From contig NC_010794.1 in the NCBI RefSeq assembly GCF_000019665.1, forward strand, positions 1,860,001-1,924,000: 64,000 bases of DNA, given 5' to 3'. Position 1 is the stretch's first letter. Every line of letters starts with the position of its first letter. The position numbers and the translations under genes were made by a program. Shown here piece by piece: positions 17,011 to 26,246 of the stretch. This DNA is from Methylacidiphilum infernorum V4 (lineage in GTDB: Bacteria; Verrucomicrobiota; Verrucomicrobiia; Methylacidiphilales; Methylacidiphilaceae). Under the pieces are notes generated by a model. That model saw nothing but the letters and a program-made list of their open reading frames with translations, did not search any database and was not told the DNA's origin.

Positions 17011-17016
17011 TAGCAG

Positions 17017-17319
17017 GCTTGTCTTTCTTCCACGGCTCCTTGAAGTGGATTATTCTAAAAAAAGAACAGCGAGGGATGAGCTAAAGAAGGAAAATTTTTT
17101 TCCCCAATTGAATATTTTTAGTTAGATTCCAACTGTAAAGCTCTGGAGAAGACACTCCCAGCAGGGGTAGAGACAAAGCGATAGCTTTATGGGAAGCCGA
17201 TCCCCTTCCCGCTTCGGTTCTAGCTCGGCTTTTTGCCAGCTAATACCGCGGCTTTTAGATAGCCAAACATCTTGAAAAGTTGACCTGGGGCATGGGAGGG
17301 CGACCCAAGATGAGATCGG
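17017..17319. other. intergenic stretch, no gene
   Basis: No open frame of note. An AGCCGA...TCGGCT pairing followed by TTTTT (about 17200-17235) could be a weak terminator for plus-strand transcription leaving the IS. I see no known riboswitch core. Confidence 0.3.
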
Positions 17320-17730
17320 TTACCTTTTGATCGCCCACCAGTAACGAAATTCACTGAAGCGCAGGGTGCCACGATGCCTTCCCACCCAGCGGGGAACATA
17401 GGGAATTTCTTCGCGCTTGAGCAAAACAATACCGTTTGCCCCATGTTCAACGGCCACCCTTGCCGCATGTTTTCTTTGCCTGTTTGTTTCTATCAGGCCC
17501 AAGATCCGGTAAGGATAGGAAGGGACAGAATCCACCCACACATCCACGGGGACTTTGCCCCCATCAACAACGATATTGATCGTTTCCGGTTTTGCCTTTT
17601 GATTTCCCGCTTTATGCCACTGAGGCTTAGGGGAAGCAAAATACTCCGTTTTGGCAAGAAGGGGAGAACAAAAAAGGAAAAAACCCAAAAAGAAATAACC
17701 AGCTCTTCTTATTTCTCTTGATTTTAGCAT
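17320..17730 (-). CDS. exported protein of unknown function
   Basis: A signal peptide (about 1-26) precedes a 110-residue domain. The segment YRILGLIETNRQRKHAARVAVEHGANGIVLL recalls small exported or YbjQ-like alpha/beta folds in which a helix precedes a hydrophobic strand, but I cannot assign a family. It ends with an aromatic, basic tail. It is divergent from the Lon-like gene with 95 bp between starts. Confidence 0.55.
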   Translation of the reverse strand: MLKSREIRRAGYFFLGFFLFCSPLLAKTEYFASPKPQWHKAGNQKAKPETINIVVDGGKVPVDVWVDSVPSYPYRILGLIETNRQRKHAARVAVEHGANGIVLLKREEIPYVPRWVGRHRGTLRFSEFRYWWAIKR

Positions 17731-17825
17731 GGTTCTTAGTAATGAAAAAGAAAACTATAAACAAGAAAAAAAGCGCAAAAAAAACATCCTTATTGCTAAT
17801 TTTACCCTGTTGACAAAAAGACTTT

Positions 17826-20294
17826 ATGACTTCCCCCATCCCGTTGTCCAGGCAGCAGATTGAAATTCCCTTGGATTTCCATGACATTCCCTATAACACT
17901 ACCGATGAAATTCCTCTAGGAACCGATTATTTTGTCGGTCAACAAAGAGCGGGAGAGGCCTTCGACTTTGGCCTTTCCATTTTAAAACCGGGCTACAATT
18001 TTTTCGTCATGGGTCCCCCGGGAATCGGCAAAAGGACATTCCTGGAAAGGGTATTGAAGGAAAAGGCCGCTCGGGGCCCCACTCCCCTTGAGTGGTGTTA
18101 TGTTTTTAATTTTGAAGAGGAAAACAAGCCCAAGGCCCTCTCGTTCCCCGCGGGGAAAGCTTCGGAATTTTCTGAAGACATGGCTAGGCTTGTCGACGAT
18201 CTCAAGATTGGAATTCCTGCTATTTTCGAAAGCGATGAATATAAAACCAGGGCCCAGGAAATAGAACAGGAGTTCATAGACAGGAGAGAAGAGGCTCTTA
18301 GCCGACTCAGGGAAAAAGCCCAAAAAGAAGGAATAGCCCTTCTGCAAACACCCGCAGGAATCGCCTTTGCTCCCTTTAAGAACGGGGAGGTCCTCGATCC
18401 CGAAAGATACAATGCATTGCCCGAGGAAGAAAAAAAGAGGATAGAGACGGCGATTCGTTTACTCCAAGAAGAACTGACGGCCATTCTCAGGCAGATTCCA
18501 AAGTGGCGAAAAGAAGCCCAAAACAAGCTCAGGGAACTCAACCGCAGTTACATCCAGGGAGTTGTATCGGGTCTCCTCGAAGAGCTCAAATCGAAATACA
18601 AAAACAGTGAAGAGGTACTTAAGCACCTGGAAGAGATTCAAAAAGATGTTTTAAAAAATGCCGAGAGTTTTCGCTCTCCAAGGGAGACTGAAATGCCGCC
18701 CTTGCCCGGAATGGGAACGATCGGCAGAGAACCCTTGGAAGCCTTGCTTAAACGTTATAAAGTCAACGTTATCGTGGACAATTCCCAGTTGCAGGGTCAG
18801 CCGATCGTCTTTGAAGATAATCCCACCTTCGTCAACATCGTGGGAAGGATCGAACACATAGCCCAGATGGGAGCCTTGGTTACCGATTTTTCCCTGATTC
18901 GGCCTGGAGCCTTGCACCGTTCAAACGGAGGCTACCTTATCCTTGATGCCTTGCGGGTTCTTTCCCATCCCTTCTCCTGGGAAGGACTCAAAAGAGCCCT
19001 GCGCACGAGGCAGATCAAGATAGAACCCCTGGGTGAAGCTTTAGGATTAATCAGCACGGTTTCTCTAGAGCCCCAACCCATTCCTCTCGACCTCAAAGTG
19101 ATCCTCGTGGGAGATCGGCTGATCTACTACCTGCTCTATCAATTCGATCCCGAATTCAAAGATCTCTTTAAAGTAAGCGTGGATTTCAGCGAAGAATTCG
19201 ACGCTCACCCTCAAAACCTTCTTCCCTACTGCCAGCTCATTGCTTCCCTTTGCCGCCACCACGGCATCGGCCCCCTGGATAAATCGGCCTTGCGGCTAAT
19301 CCTAAAGCAGAGCCTAAGGCTTTCCCAGGACTCCAAAAAATTCTCCCTGCAAAGGGGAAGAATACTCGAGCTGCTTGAAGAAAGCGATTACTGGAGAAAA
19401 AAAGAAAAGGCGCCAACAATTACCGCCAGGCACGTTCAAACCGCCATCGTATCTTATTCCAACCGGATAAACAGGGTGCAGGAAAAAATTAAAGAATCGA
19501 TTTTGAGGCAAATCCTGCTCGTTGAAACCGAAGGGAGCAAAGTCGGGCAGGTGAACGGGCTTGTCGTCGTCGACATGGGCAATTTCCTCTTCGGCTATCC
19601 GACAAAAATAACCGCTCGGGTGCGGTTTGGCAACGGACATGTCGTGGATATCGAAAGAGAAGTTAAGTTAAGTGGACCTATCCATTCCAAAGGGGTCTTG
19701 ATCCTTTCGGGCTTCCTGGCGGGCAGGTATCTTCCCGATGAGCCTCTTTCTTTGAGTGCCTCCTTGGCTTTCGAACAGTCTTACTCGGTTGTGGAAGGAG
19801 ACAGCGCTTCGGCTGCGGAACTCTGTGCCTTGCTCTCCGCCCTTTCCGAACAACCCCTATGGCAATCGATCGCCATCACCGGCTCGATTAATCAACTCGG
19901 AGAAATCCAGGCTATTGGAGGAGTCAACGAAAAGATTGAAGGCTTTTTTGATATCTGTTCTTCTCGAGGACTCAATGAACGATCCGGGGTGATCATTCCC
20001 CAGTCCAACCTCCAACATCTCGTACTCAAGGAGGAGGTCCTGGAAGCTGTAGAAAAGGGACTCTTTAAAATATATTCGGTCAAAACGATCGACGAGGCGA
20101 TGGAAATCCTTACCGGGATCCCCGCCGGGGAAAGGGGACCGGATGGGAAATATCCTCCCTCGAGCCTTAATGGAAAAGTTGAAGAAAAGCTCTCTCAATT
20201 CGCCCGTCGCGCTCAAAAATTCGCCTCCTCTCTTCCGAAAGCGGCCGTTGAATCCCAGGAAGGAAATAATGATAAGCAAAATTCTTCTCTTTGA
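17826..20294 (+). CDS. Lon-like ATP-dependent protease (LonC/YcbZ type)
   Basis: This protein has an AAA+ domain fused to a Lon-type serine protease. Walker A is GPPGIGKRT (63-71), interrupted downstream by a long helical insertion (about 130-290) typical of the AAA_32/YcbZ group. The proteolytic dyad is Ser660 (EGDSASAAE) and Lys703 (GVNEKIEG), 43 residues apart as in classical Lon. There is no N-terminal Lon substrate domain and no membrane segment, so it is a cytoplasmic protease distinct from LonA and LonB. Its last 26 bp overlap the next gene. Confidence 0.88.
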   Translation: MTSPIPLSRQQIEIPLDFHDIPYNTTDEIPLGTDYFVGQQRAGEAFDFGLSILKPGYNFFVMGPPGIGKRTFLERVLKEKAARGPTPLEWCYVFNFEEENKPKALSFPAGKASEFSEDMARLVDDLKIGIPAIFESDEYKTRAQEIEQEFIDRREEALSRLREKAQKEGIALLQTPAGIAFAPFKNGEVLDPERYNALPEEEKKRIETAIRLLQEELTAILRQIPKWRKEAQNKLRELNRSYIQGVVSGLLEELKSKYKNSEEVLKHLEEIQKDVLKNAESFRSPRETEMPPLPGMGTIGREPLEALLKRYKVNVIVDNSQLQGQPIVFEDNPTFVNIVGRIEHIAQMGALVTDFSLIRPGALHRSNGGYLILDALRVLSHPFSWEGLKRALRTRQIKIEPLGEALGLISTVSLEPQPIPLDLKVILVGDRLIYYLLYQFDPEFKDLFKVSVDFSEEFDAHPQNLLPYCQLIASLCRHHGIGPLDKSALRLILKQSLRLSQDSKKFSLQRGRILELLEESDYWRKKEKAPTITARHVQTAIVSYSNRINRVQEKIKESILRQILLVETEGSKVGQVNGLVVVDMGNFLFGYPTKITARVRFGNGHVVDIEREVKLSGPIHSKGVLILSGFLAGRYLPDEPLSLSASLAFEQSYSVVEGDSASAAELCALLSALSEQPLWQSIAITGSINQLGEIQAIGGVNEKIEGFFDICSSRGLNERSGVIIPQSNLQHLVLKEEVLEAVEKGLFKIYSVKTIDEAMEILTGIPAGERGPDGKYPPSSLNGKVEEKLSQFARRAQKFASSLPKAAVESQEGNNDKQNSSL

Positions 20295-21072
20295 GAATCT
20301 GACCGTTTCGATCAGCAATGCGGCATTACTAGCAGCAAAGCTGGAAGCCGAGCTACTGGGGCTTTTCGTCGAAGATGTCAACCTTTTACGGCTCAGCAAC
20401 CTTCCCTTTGCCTGTGAAACCGAGATTCATTCGACCCTCACAAGATCGATAGAGCCCGAATCCCTGCTAAGAAGATTCCGTACGCTGGCTGCCCAGATGG
20501 AGGAAAGATTGTCCCATGCAGCCCACAAGCTCCATGTTTCATGGTCATTCCAGGTTTCCCGTGGAATCCTCTGGATGGAACTACTCGAAGCGGCAAAAAA
20601 ATGTGACCTTCTTGTGGTTTCCGCAAAAGGTCAATTTTCTAATTTTTTACCTTTCTTTGACGATCCTTTGTGTCGTTTACTTGAAGAGGTCCAGAAACCC
20701 ATCCTTTTCCTTCCTTCCGAAAAGCAACTCCAATCTCCTTTTGGGTTGCTGCTCGATCCTTCCAAGGATTTCCTCCCTATTCTTAGGCTATCGGCGGGGA
20801 TTGCAGAAAAATTCTCCGCGGCCTTGACAATCTTTGCATTAAACAAGCCTCTTGAAGCGGCTCAAAGCCGCCTTGTCGAAACCATGACGGAAGGCATTCC
20901 CAAGCTGTCCCTTATTCAAGGGGTGAGGAAAGAGCCCACGGTGATCGGCTCTCTTATCCACAAGGAAAAAATAGGTCTTTTATTTTTTTCCCTGAAAAAC
21001 TTAAGCTTGCCCAAAGAAAGATTAAAAGTCCTGATGCGCTTATTGAGCTGTCCGGTTTTATTATCTCCTTAA
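20269..21072 (+). CDS. universal stress protein-like protein
   Basis: The longest frame starts at 20143 inside the protease gene, but ATG 20269 has a good AGGAAGGA ribosome site and begins MISKILLFENLT, so I use it. The 267-residue product has a UspA-like alpha/beta fold: LLAAKLEAELLGLFVEDVNLL near the start and DLLVVSAKG near residue 115. The second half is diverged and lacks a clear ATP-binding G-2x-G-9x-G motif. Overlap with the Lon-like gene suggests coupled expression under stress. Confidence 0.65.
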   Translation: MISKILLFENLTVSISNAALLAAKLEAELLGLFVEDVNLLRLSNLPFACETEIHSTLTRSIEPESLLRRFRTLAAQMEERLSHAAHKLHVSWSFQVSRGILWMELLEAAKKCDLLVVSAKGQFSNFLPFFDDPLCRLLEEVQKPILFLPSEKQLQSPFGLLLDPSKDFLPILRLSAGIAEKFSAALTIFALNKPLEAAQSRLVETMTEGIPKLSLIQGVRKEPTVIGSLIHKEKIGLLFFSLKNLSLPKERLKVLMRLLSCPVLLSP

Positions 21073-21079
21073 GGCTACC

Positions 21080-21099
21080 CAGCTAAAATGCTTTAGCTG
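21080..21099 (+). terminator. possible terminator hairpin
   Basis: CAGCTAAA-ATGC-TTTAGCTG is a perfect 8-bp inverted repeat 7 bp after the stress-protein stop codon. The following sequence is only moderately T-rich, so termination is uncertain. Confidence 0.4.
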
Positions 21100-21172
21100 A
21101 TATTCCCTTTTCATTAATCTTAATTCTTGCAAGGATAGGTTGAGCTTGTTAAAAAAATAAGGAAATTTTTCC

Positions 21173-23653
21173 ATGAATCCTGAAGGTCTCACTCCCTTTT
21201 GTCATCCCATTTTATCCCTCTATCCGGAAAGGTTGAACCCTGAGTCCCTCTGGCACGGACATATTCCTTTTGCATTCTGGATTACGGCGGCCGTTCAGCC
21301 CCAAATTTTTGTCGAGCTTGGGGTTTACAAGGCCGATTCTTACTGTGCCTTCTGCCAGGCTGTAAAATACCTCCATTATCCCACAGCCTGTTATGGCATC
21401 GATCATTGGAAGGGAGACGAAACAACCCCTCCGCTGAGTAGGGAGCAGTTCGAAGAACTCGAATCTTACCATTATCCCCGGTATGGTTCTTTTTCAAAAT
21501 TGCTTTCTTTTAGCTTCGATGAGGCGCTGGATTACTTTAAAGATAGTTCCATCGATCTCCTCCACATCGATGGATCTTCAACCTATCCCTCCGTCCGGCA
21601 TAATTTCGAAAAATGGCTTCCCAAAATGACCGACAGGGGAATAATCCTCATCCATGGGACGAACGCCCGGGAAAAAGAATTCGGAAGCTGGCTTTACTGG
21701 GAAGAAATCAAGGAGTCCTACCCTCACTTTAACTTTCTCCACGGCCATGGACTGGGAGTGCTTGCGGTGGGCAAAGATATTCATCCTTCCCTGAAAGCTT
21801 TGTTAAGCTTAGAAAAAGAAGAGACCGATATCGTCCGTTCCTTCTTTTTGCGCCTGGGAGAAGGAGTCGCTTCTCTGGCGAAAAACGAAAAACTCAGAAA
21901 AGAAAAAGAAAGCCTTCTTTCCAAGATAAGAGAGCTTGAAGAAAAACTCCAAGAAAGCGCCCTTTTAAGCCTGCAGTTAAAAGAAAAAGAAAAAGAAGCG
22001 GCCGATTTTTTTGCCCGCCTCCAGCAGCTTGAGGACAAAGAAAAGGAATTTTACCGGGATCTAGGCCAGCTCTTCAAAGTCTCTCCCGATCAATCTGCCG
22101 ATCCTCTTTCCCTCCTGGCCCTCGTAAAGGAAAAATGGGAGGAAGAACAAGCTCTCGTCGCTTCTTTAACCAACCAGCTCAGGCAGGTTGAAAAAGAAAA
22201 AGAAGATCTTCTGCGCAAAGAAGAAGAAGAAAAAAATAAAAGCAAGGCTGCCGCTTGTGCTGAAAAGACAGTTTTAGAAAACCCGCTGAAGCCGACCCAA
22301 GACACTTCCGCCGTAGAAAAGCTTCGTGTCGTTGTAGAAAAAGAACCTTCCGGCTTTGATGCTTCAGAAAACTTAAAAAAGGTTCAACTGAATTTAGCCA
22401 ACTTAGAAAAGGAATTTCACACCTATCAAAACCGGTTGATAGAAGAAATCCGAAGGATAAACTGCCTGGATGCCAAGAGGTTAGAACAGCAATACAAATC
22501 CTATAAAAAGAGCGCAAAGAAAAATTCTTTCTTCGCCTGCCTTTTTAGTCCCAAGGCTAGGGAAGAAAACAAGCTTTTTGAAAAGGTCCTCGAACTCAAT
22601 CTCTTTGACCCGGATTTTTATATCCTTCAAGCACCCGATGTATCGAGAGAGGAAGCCTTACGCCATTATTTCAGGGAAGGCTACATTGCCGACCTCAATC
22701 CCAATCCCTATTTTGACACCGCTTATTATGTAAAACAAAATCCCGAGGTAGTCCAACAAAAGATAAATCCTCTTATTCATTTCATTGAAAAGGGAGCTTT
22801 AAACCGTAGGAATCCCAGTCCCTACTTTGATATCCAGTATTACCTGGAACAATATCCAGAAGTCGCCGAGCAAAACTTAAACCCCCTTTCCCACTTCCTT
22901 ATCCAGGGAAGGAAAGAGGGAAGATTAAGCCGACCTATTCTTAAAATCAGCTCCCGGATACGTCCCAACCTTATGCTTAAAGAACCGCGTCCAACAAGGA
23001 TTTGCACGGTCTGCGGCAAGGAACTCCCTCTTCAATCAAGCGAAAAAACACCTCCGGACCCTATTCTTTGTCCCTACTGCCGTTCCAAGGAGCCCGAAAT
23101 AGAGCTCGGTAAAACTCTTATCCAGGCCCTAGGCTTGCCTACATCTTCCCTTCGAGAAGCTGCCGTAAAGCTTGAGAATAGACGCATTCTTCTCCTAGGG
23201 CCGATCCAAGCGATCCGGGAAGTTCTATCCCCAAGCTCTACTACCGAATTCTTCACCGATTTTGATCCCCAAAAGCTTGCTTCTTTCCCTAAAGAATATT
23301 TCGACCTTGTTCTAGGACTTCTTCCTGAAAATTTTTCTCTCCAAGATAAAGAGCCCTTTGAGGGGATATTCGAAAGACTGAAGCCCCAAGCTCAATTTCT
23401 CCTCTCTTTTTCTCTTCTTGGCGTTTCTTCCAAGGAACCGTCCAACGAAGCCCAAGTCCAGTGTCCATCCCCTTTACCTACCGATCTAACCTCCCAAAAC
23501 GGTTCTCCCTCTTCCCTAGCCATGCAAATTTTAGAAGTACTCAAGGAATGCGGCTTTAGGCTTCTCCCTTCCCAACCAGCAGCCCCGCCGCCGTCAACCC
23601 CGACCGTGGTTGTTCTTGAAAAACCCCGGCTCGCCGAGGAGAAAAAAAGTTAA
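21173..23653 (+). CDS. methyltransferase / coiled-coil / repeat multidomain protein
   Basis: The 826-residue protein has five parts. (1) An N-terminal class I methyltransferase of the cephalosporin-hydroxylase/Methyltransf_24 type (about 1-215), with VELGVYKADSYCAF and IDLLHIDGSSTYPSV. (2) A long Lys/Glu-rich coiled coil (about 235-450). (3) Three copies of an FDxxYYxxxxPxV repeat (about 480-583). (4) A zinc-ribbon-like CTVC...CPYC (about 611-635). (5) A diverged second methyltransferase-like domain (about 655-760). The same repeat opens the GT4 gene at the right edge. A role in surface-glycan assembly is likely but inferred. Confidence 0.65.
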   Translation: MNPEGLTPFCHPILSLYPERLNPESLWHGHIPFAFWITAAVQPQIFVELGVYKADSYCAFCQAVKYLHYPTACYGIDHWKGDETTPPLSREQFEELESYHYPRYGSFSKLLSFSFDEALDYFKDSSIDLLHIDGSSTYPSVRHNFEKWLPKMTDRGIILIHGTNAREKEFGSWLYWEEIKESYPHFNFLHGHGLGVLAVGKDIHPSLKALLSLEKEETDIVRSFFLRLGEGVASLAKNEKLRKEKESLLSKIRELEEKLQESALLSLQLKEKEKEAADFFARLQQLEDKEKEFYRDLGQLFKVSPDQSADPLSLLALVKEKWEEEQALVASLTNQLRQVEKEKEDLLRKEEEEKNKSKAAACAEKTVLENPLKPTQDTSAVEKLRVVVEKEPSGFDASENLKKVQLNLANLEKEFHTYQNRLIEEIRRINCLDAKRLEQQYKSYKKSAKKNSFFACLFSPKAREENKLFEKVLELNLFDPDFYILQAPDVSREEALRHYFREGYIADLNPNPYFDTAYYVKQNPEVVQQKINPLIHFIEKGALNRRNPSPYFDIQYYLEQYPEVAEQNLNPLSHFLIQGRKEGRLSRPILKISSRIRPNLMLKEPRPTRICTVCGKELPLQSSEKTPPDPILCPYCRSKEPEIELGKTLIQALGLPTSSLREAAVKLENRRILLLGPIQAIREVLSPSSTTEFFTDFDPQKLASFPKEYFDLVLGLLPENFSLQDKEPFEGIFERLKPQAQFLLSFSLLGVSSKEPSNEAQVQCPSPLPTDLTSQNGSPSSLAMQILEVLKECGFRLLPSQPAAPPPSTPTVVVLEKPRLAEEKKS

Positions 23654-23710
23654 ATCCCTTTACTTTTGCCAACCCGGACCGCTACCGGCCCCTTGCTTTA
23701 GTCGATTTTA

Positions 23711-24886
23711 ATGTTAGTTTATTTACCGAATCCCATGACAGGTTCCGGTCTCGAAAAACTCCCTTTTTACAGCCATGCCGACAGCCGGCTTTTATCGAAG
23801 TTTTCGGCACTGATTGCTCCTAAAAACGATAGGGAGCTCGATTGCTTAGCCCATGAAGCTCGCAGGCTCACCCAACTTTACTTCGGCAAAACTCTTCGGC
23901 TTTATGCCCCTCTTTATCTTTCTAACGAGTGCATTAACAGCTGCGTTTACTGTGGATTTTCTAGGGAAAACCCGATCCTAAGATTGACACTCAGCCCCGA
24001 AGAGGTGTACCAAGAAGCCTCTTATCTCTGGAACCAAGGCTTTCGATCGATTCTGCTCGTCGCCGGGGAACACCCGAAATTTGTCTCTCTAGGCTACCTG
24101 GAAAGTTGCATCGATAAAATACGCCCCCTTTTTCCCTCTATCTCCATAGAGGTTGCTCCCATGGAAACAGCGGATTACGAAAGGGTCGTCAACGCCGGGG
24201 CCGAAGGGGTTGTCGTCTACCAGGAAACTTATAATTTCGATCTGTACAAGCTCTACCACCTTTTTGGTCCTAAAAAAGATTTTTTCTGGAGATTGGAATC
24301 CGCCGAGCGAGCCTATGCCGCAGGAGCACGCCGCTTAGGCATAGGTGCGCTTTTCGGCCTAGCTCCATGGAGGGAAGAAGCTTTAAGCTTGGCCGCCCAT
24401 ACGGCCTACCTTCTAAAAAAATGCTGGCGGGCTACTATTACCGTCTCCCTTCCGCGTTTGCGCCCGGCAGCCGGCGGATTCACTCCCCCTTACCCCATGG
24501 AAGACAGGGACCTCTTCCATTTCCTCTGTGCCTTCCGGATTACTTTTCCCCAGGTAGGCATCGTTCTTTCGACGAGGGAACAACCTCATTTCAGGGAAAA
24601 ATTAATTCCTTTTGGAATAACGGCGATGAGCGCGGGTTCCAAAACAGAACCCGGAGGATACACCGATGCGGGAACCCATTCTTTGCATAGGCGGCTTAAA
24701 GGCAAGGAAATCCGTCTTGATGAAAACGAAAAAAACGGGGCTAAAGCTACCGAACAGTTCGAAATCAGCGATAGGAGATCCCCCGACCAAATTGCGGCCC
24801 TCTTGAAATCCATGGGCTATGAACCGGTATGGAAGGATTGGGAAACATGTCTAAACAGGTTCAAATTACGGTTAACGGAAAAGTGA
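23711..24886 (+). CDS. thiH: 2-iminoacetate synthase ThiH
   Basis: This radical SAM tyrosine lyase makes dehydroglycine for the thiazole half of thiamine. The cluster motif is CINSCVYC (Cys74, Cys78, Cys81), inside the ThiH hallmark LYLSNECINSCVYCGF. The C-terminal region has SAGSKTEPGGY and the ThiH-typical end segment. The gene overlaps thiS by 40 bp. Use of ThiH rather than ThiO indicates the tyrosine-dependent, anaerobic-type route. Confidence 0.92.
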   Translation: MLVYLPNPMTGSGLEKLPFYSHADSRLLSKFSALIAPKNDRELDCLAHEARRLTQLYFGKTLRLYAPLYLSNECINSCVYCGFSRENPILRLTLSPEEVYQEASYLWNQGFRSILLVAGEHPKFVSLGYLESCIDKIRPLFPSISIEVAPMETADYERVVNAGAEGVVVYQETYNFDLYKLYHLFGPKKDFFWRLESAERAYAAGARRLGIGALFGLAPWREEALSLAAHTAYLLKKCWRATITVSLPRLRPAAGGFTPPYPMEDRDLFHFLCAFRITFPQVGIVLSTREQPHFREKLIPFGITAMSAGSKTEPGGYTDAGTHSLHRRLKGKEIRLDENEKNGAKATEQFEISDRRSPDQIAALLKSMGYEPVWKDWETCLNRFKLRLTEK

Positions 24887-25059
24887 TGTCCGTGGCTGAA
24901 AATACTTCTGTTCTTATGCTTCTTAAAGAGCTGAACCTCGATCCCAATGCCGTTTTTGTCGAAATGAACAAAACGGCCCTTTTAAAAAAGGAGTACGGCA
25001 GTATCGTTTTAAAAGACAAGGACAAGATCGAACTAGTGCAGGTCACGGCGGGAGGATAA
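24847..25059 (+). CDS. thiS: thiamine sulfur-carrier protein ThiS
   Basis: ThiS is a ubiquitin-fold sulfur carrier that receives a C-terminal thiocarboxylate. The 70-residue product from ATG 24847 ends in VTAGG, the Gly-Gly terminus needed for adenylation by ThiF. A start at 24829 would add six residues; ATG 24847 aligns better with the family's N-terminus. It overlaps the end of thiH in another frame. thiG, thiE and thiF are not in the window. Confidence 0.9.
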   Translation: MSKQVQITVNGKVMSVAENTSVLMLLKELNLDPNAVFVEMNKTALLKKEYGSIVLKDKDKIELVQVTAGG

Positions 25060-25067
25060 CCTTTTTT

Positions 25068-26240
25068 TCAGCCGTTTCTTTCCGTTCTACTTGGCTCAAG
25101 GTCTTCTTGCAGGATTTTCTGGGCTTGCTTATCCAAGGCCAGAACAGCTTTCAGGTCCTCGCCCTGAAGGCTATAATGGCCCATCTTTCTTCCCGCCCGT
25201 GGATACTTTTTAGCGTAAAGATGGAGCTTGAGACCTGGAATCTTCAACAGCTCGGGCCAATTGGGCGGCCGACCGTCCCGCCAAAGATCTCCAAGCAAGT
25301 TACGCATGAGCACGGGACCTTTTAAAGTCGGCTGCCCCAGGGGAAGCTTGCAGATAGCCCTTATTAACTGTTCAAACTGGCTGGTTATGCAGCTATCCAG
25401 GCTAAAATGACCGGAATTATGGGGTCTTGGAGCCAGCTCATTAACGAGGATTTGTTGGTTTTCCGCAAGAAAAAACTCCACCGTTAAAAGTCCTACGACC
25501 CCCAAGGCTAAAGCGATTTCCAGGGCGATTTCTTTCGCCGCTTCTTCAACCTCTTTGCCTAAGCCAGAGGGAACGATCGAGTAATCTAAAATTCCCTTTC
25601 GATGATAATTTCTAGGAATAGGTAAAAAAGAAAAATTCCTTTCATAGCCTAAAGCCAGGATCACGGAAAACTCGGACAAAAGGTTGATTTTTTTTTCGAC
25701 GATGGCCAGCTTCGGTTCACCCAGTTCTTTCCATCCCCACCGGCAATCCTCGATCGTATCGAGCGGCACCTGTCCTTTACCATCGTAACCCAGTTGCACG
25801 GTTTTCAATACGACCGGCAATCCCAGCTCAACGGCTGAAGCGGTCAATTCGGCCAGGGTACGCACTACCCTAAAGGGGGCCACCGGAAAGCCGTTTTGGG
25901 CTAAAAACTGCTTTTCCTTGACCCTATCCTGGCTGATGGCCAGGACGGCCGCCGAAGGACAAACGAGGGAGTTTTCTTCAAGTTCCTTTACCGATGCGCT
26001 GGGAATATTTTCAAATTCGTAAGTCAGAATATCGACCGAGCGGGCAAATGCTTTTAATCGATCAAGATCCTCGTAGGAATAGCTCCAGTGCCGACTGGAT
26101 AGGCCTGCAGCCGGACATAAAGGATCAGGATCATAGACCTCGACGTCATATCCTAATCTTCTGGCTTCCATGGCCGTCATCCTTCCCAACTGGCCTCCGC
26201 CGAGGATCCCTATGGTGGAACCGGGCAAAATTTCTTTCAT
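25068..26240 (-). CDS. purK: N5-carboxyaminoimidazole ribonucleotide synthase PurK
   Basis: This ATP-grasp enzyme carboxylates AIR with bicarbonate in purine synthesis. It begins with the nucleotide-fold GILGGGQLGRM (9-19). ATP-grasp features include VLKTVQLGYDGKGQ and VNELAPRPHNSGHF, which is diagnostic of PurK. It is 390 residues and full length. The gene is last in a minus-strand operon, 6 bp after purE. Confidence 0.95.
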   Translation of the reverse strand: MKEILPGSTIGILGGGQLGRMTAMEARRLGYDVEVYDPDPLCPAAGLSSRHWSYSYEDLDRLKAFARSVDILTYEFENIPSASVKELEENSLVCPSAAVLAISQDRVKEKQFLAQNGFPVAPFRVVRTLAELTASAVELGLPVVLKTVQLGYDGKGQVPLDTIEDCRWGWKELGEPKLAIVEKKINLLSEFSVILALGYERNFSFLPIPRNYHRKGILDYSIVPSGLGKEVEEAAKEIALEIALALGVVGLLTVEFFLAENQQILVNELAPRPHNSGHFSLDSCITSQFEQLIRAICKLPLGQPTLKGPVLMRNLLGDLWRDGRPPNWPELLKIPGLKLHLYAKKYPRAGRKMGHYSLQGEDLKAVLALDKQAQKILQEDLEPSRTERNG

Positions 26241-26246
26241 GACTTC

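Larger units (their letters stand above)
14990..17016 (+). mobile_element. IS607-family insertion sequence, copy 1
   Basis: The element encodes a serine recombinase (tnpA) followed 4 bp later by tnpB. Its ends are inferred by comparison with copy 2: both share CTAAACTCTAGTATT at the left and TTGATAGCAG at the right. The right end carries a GTGCGCA...TGCGCAC hairpin. It is clearly more GC-rich than its neighbours, which fits acquisition from a higher-GC host. No target duplication is visible, as expected for IS607. Confidence 0.85.

Noticed and set aside
17017-17319. Possible riboswitch downstream of IS607 copy 1
   Set aside because: I could not match it to cobalamin, TPP, c-di-GMP, Moco, fluoride or ykkC cores, and the downstream gene is on the other strand.
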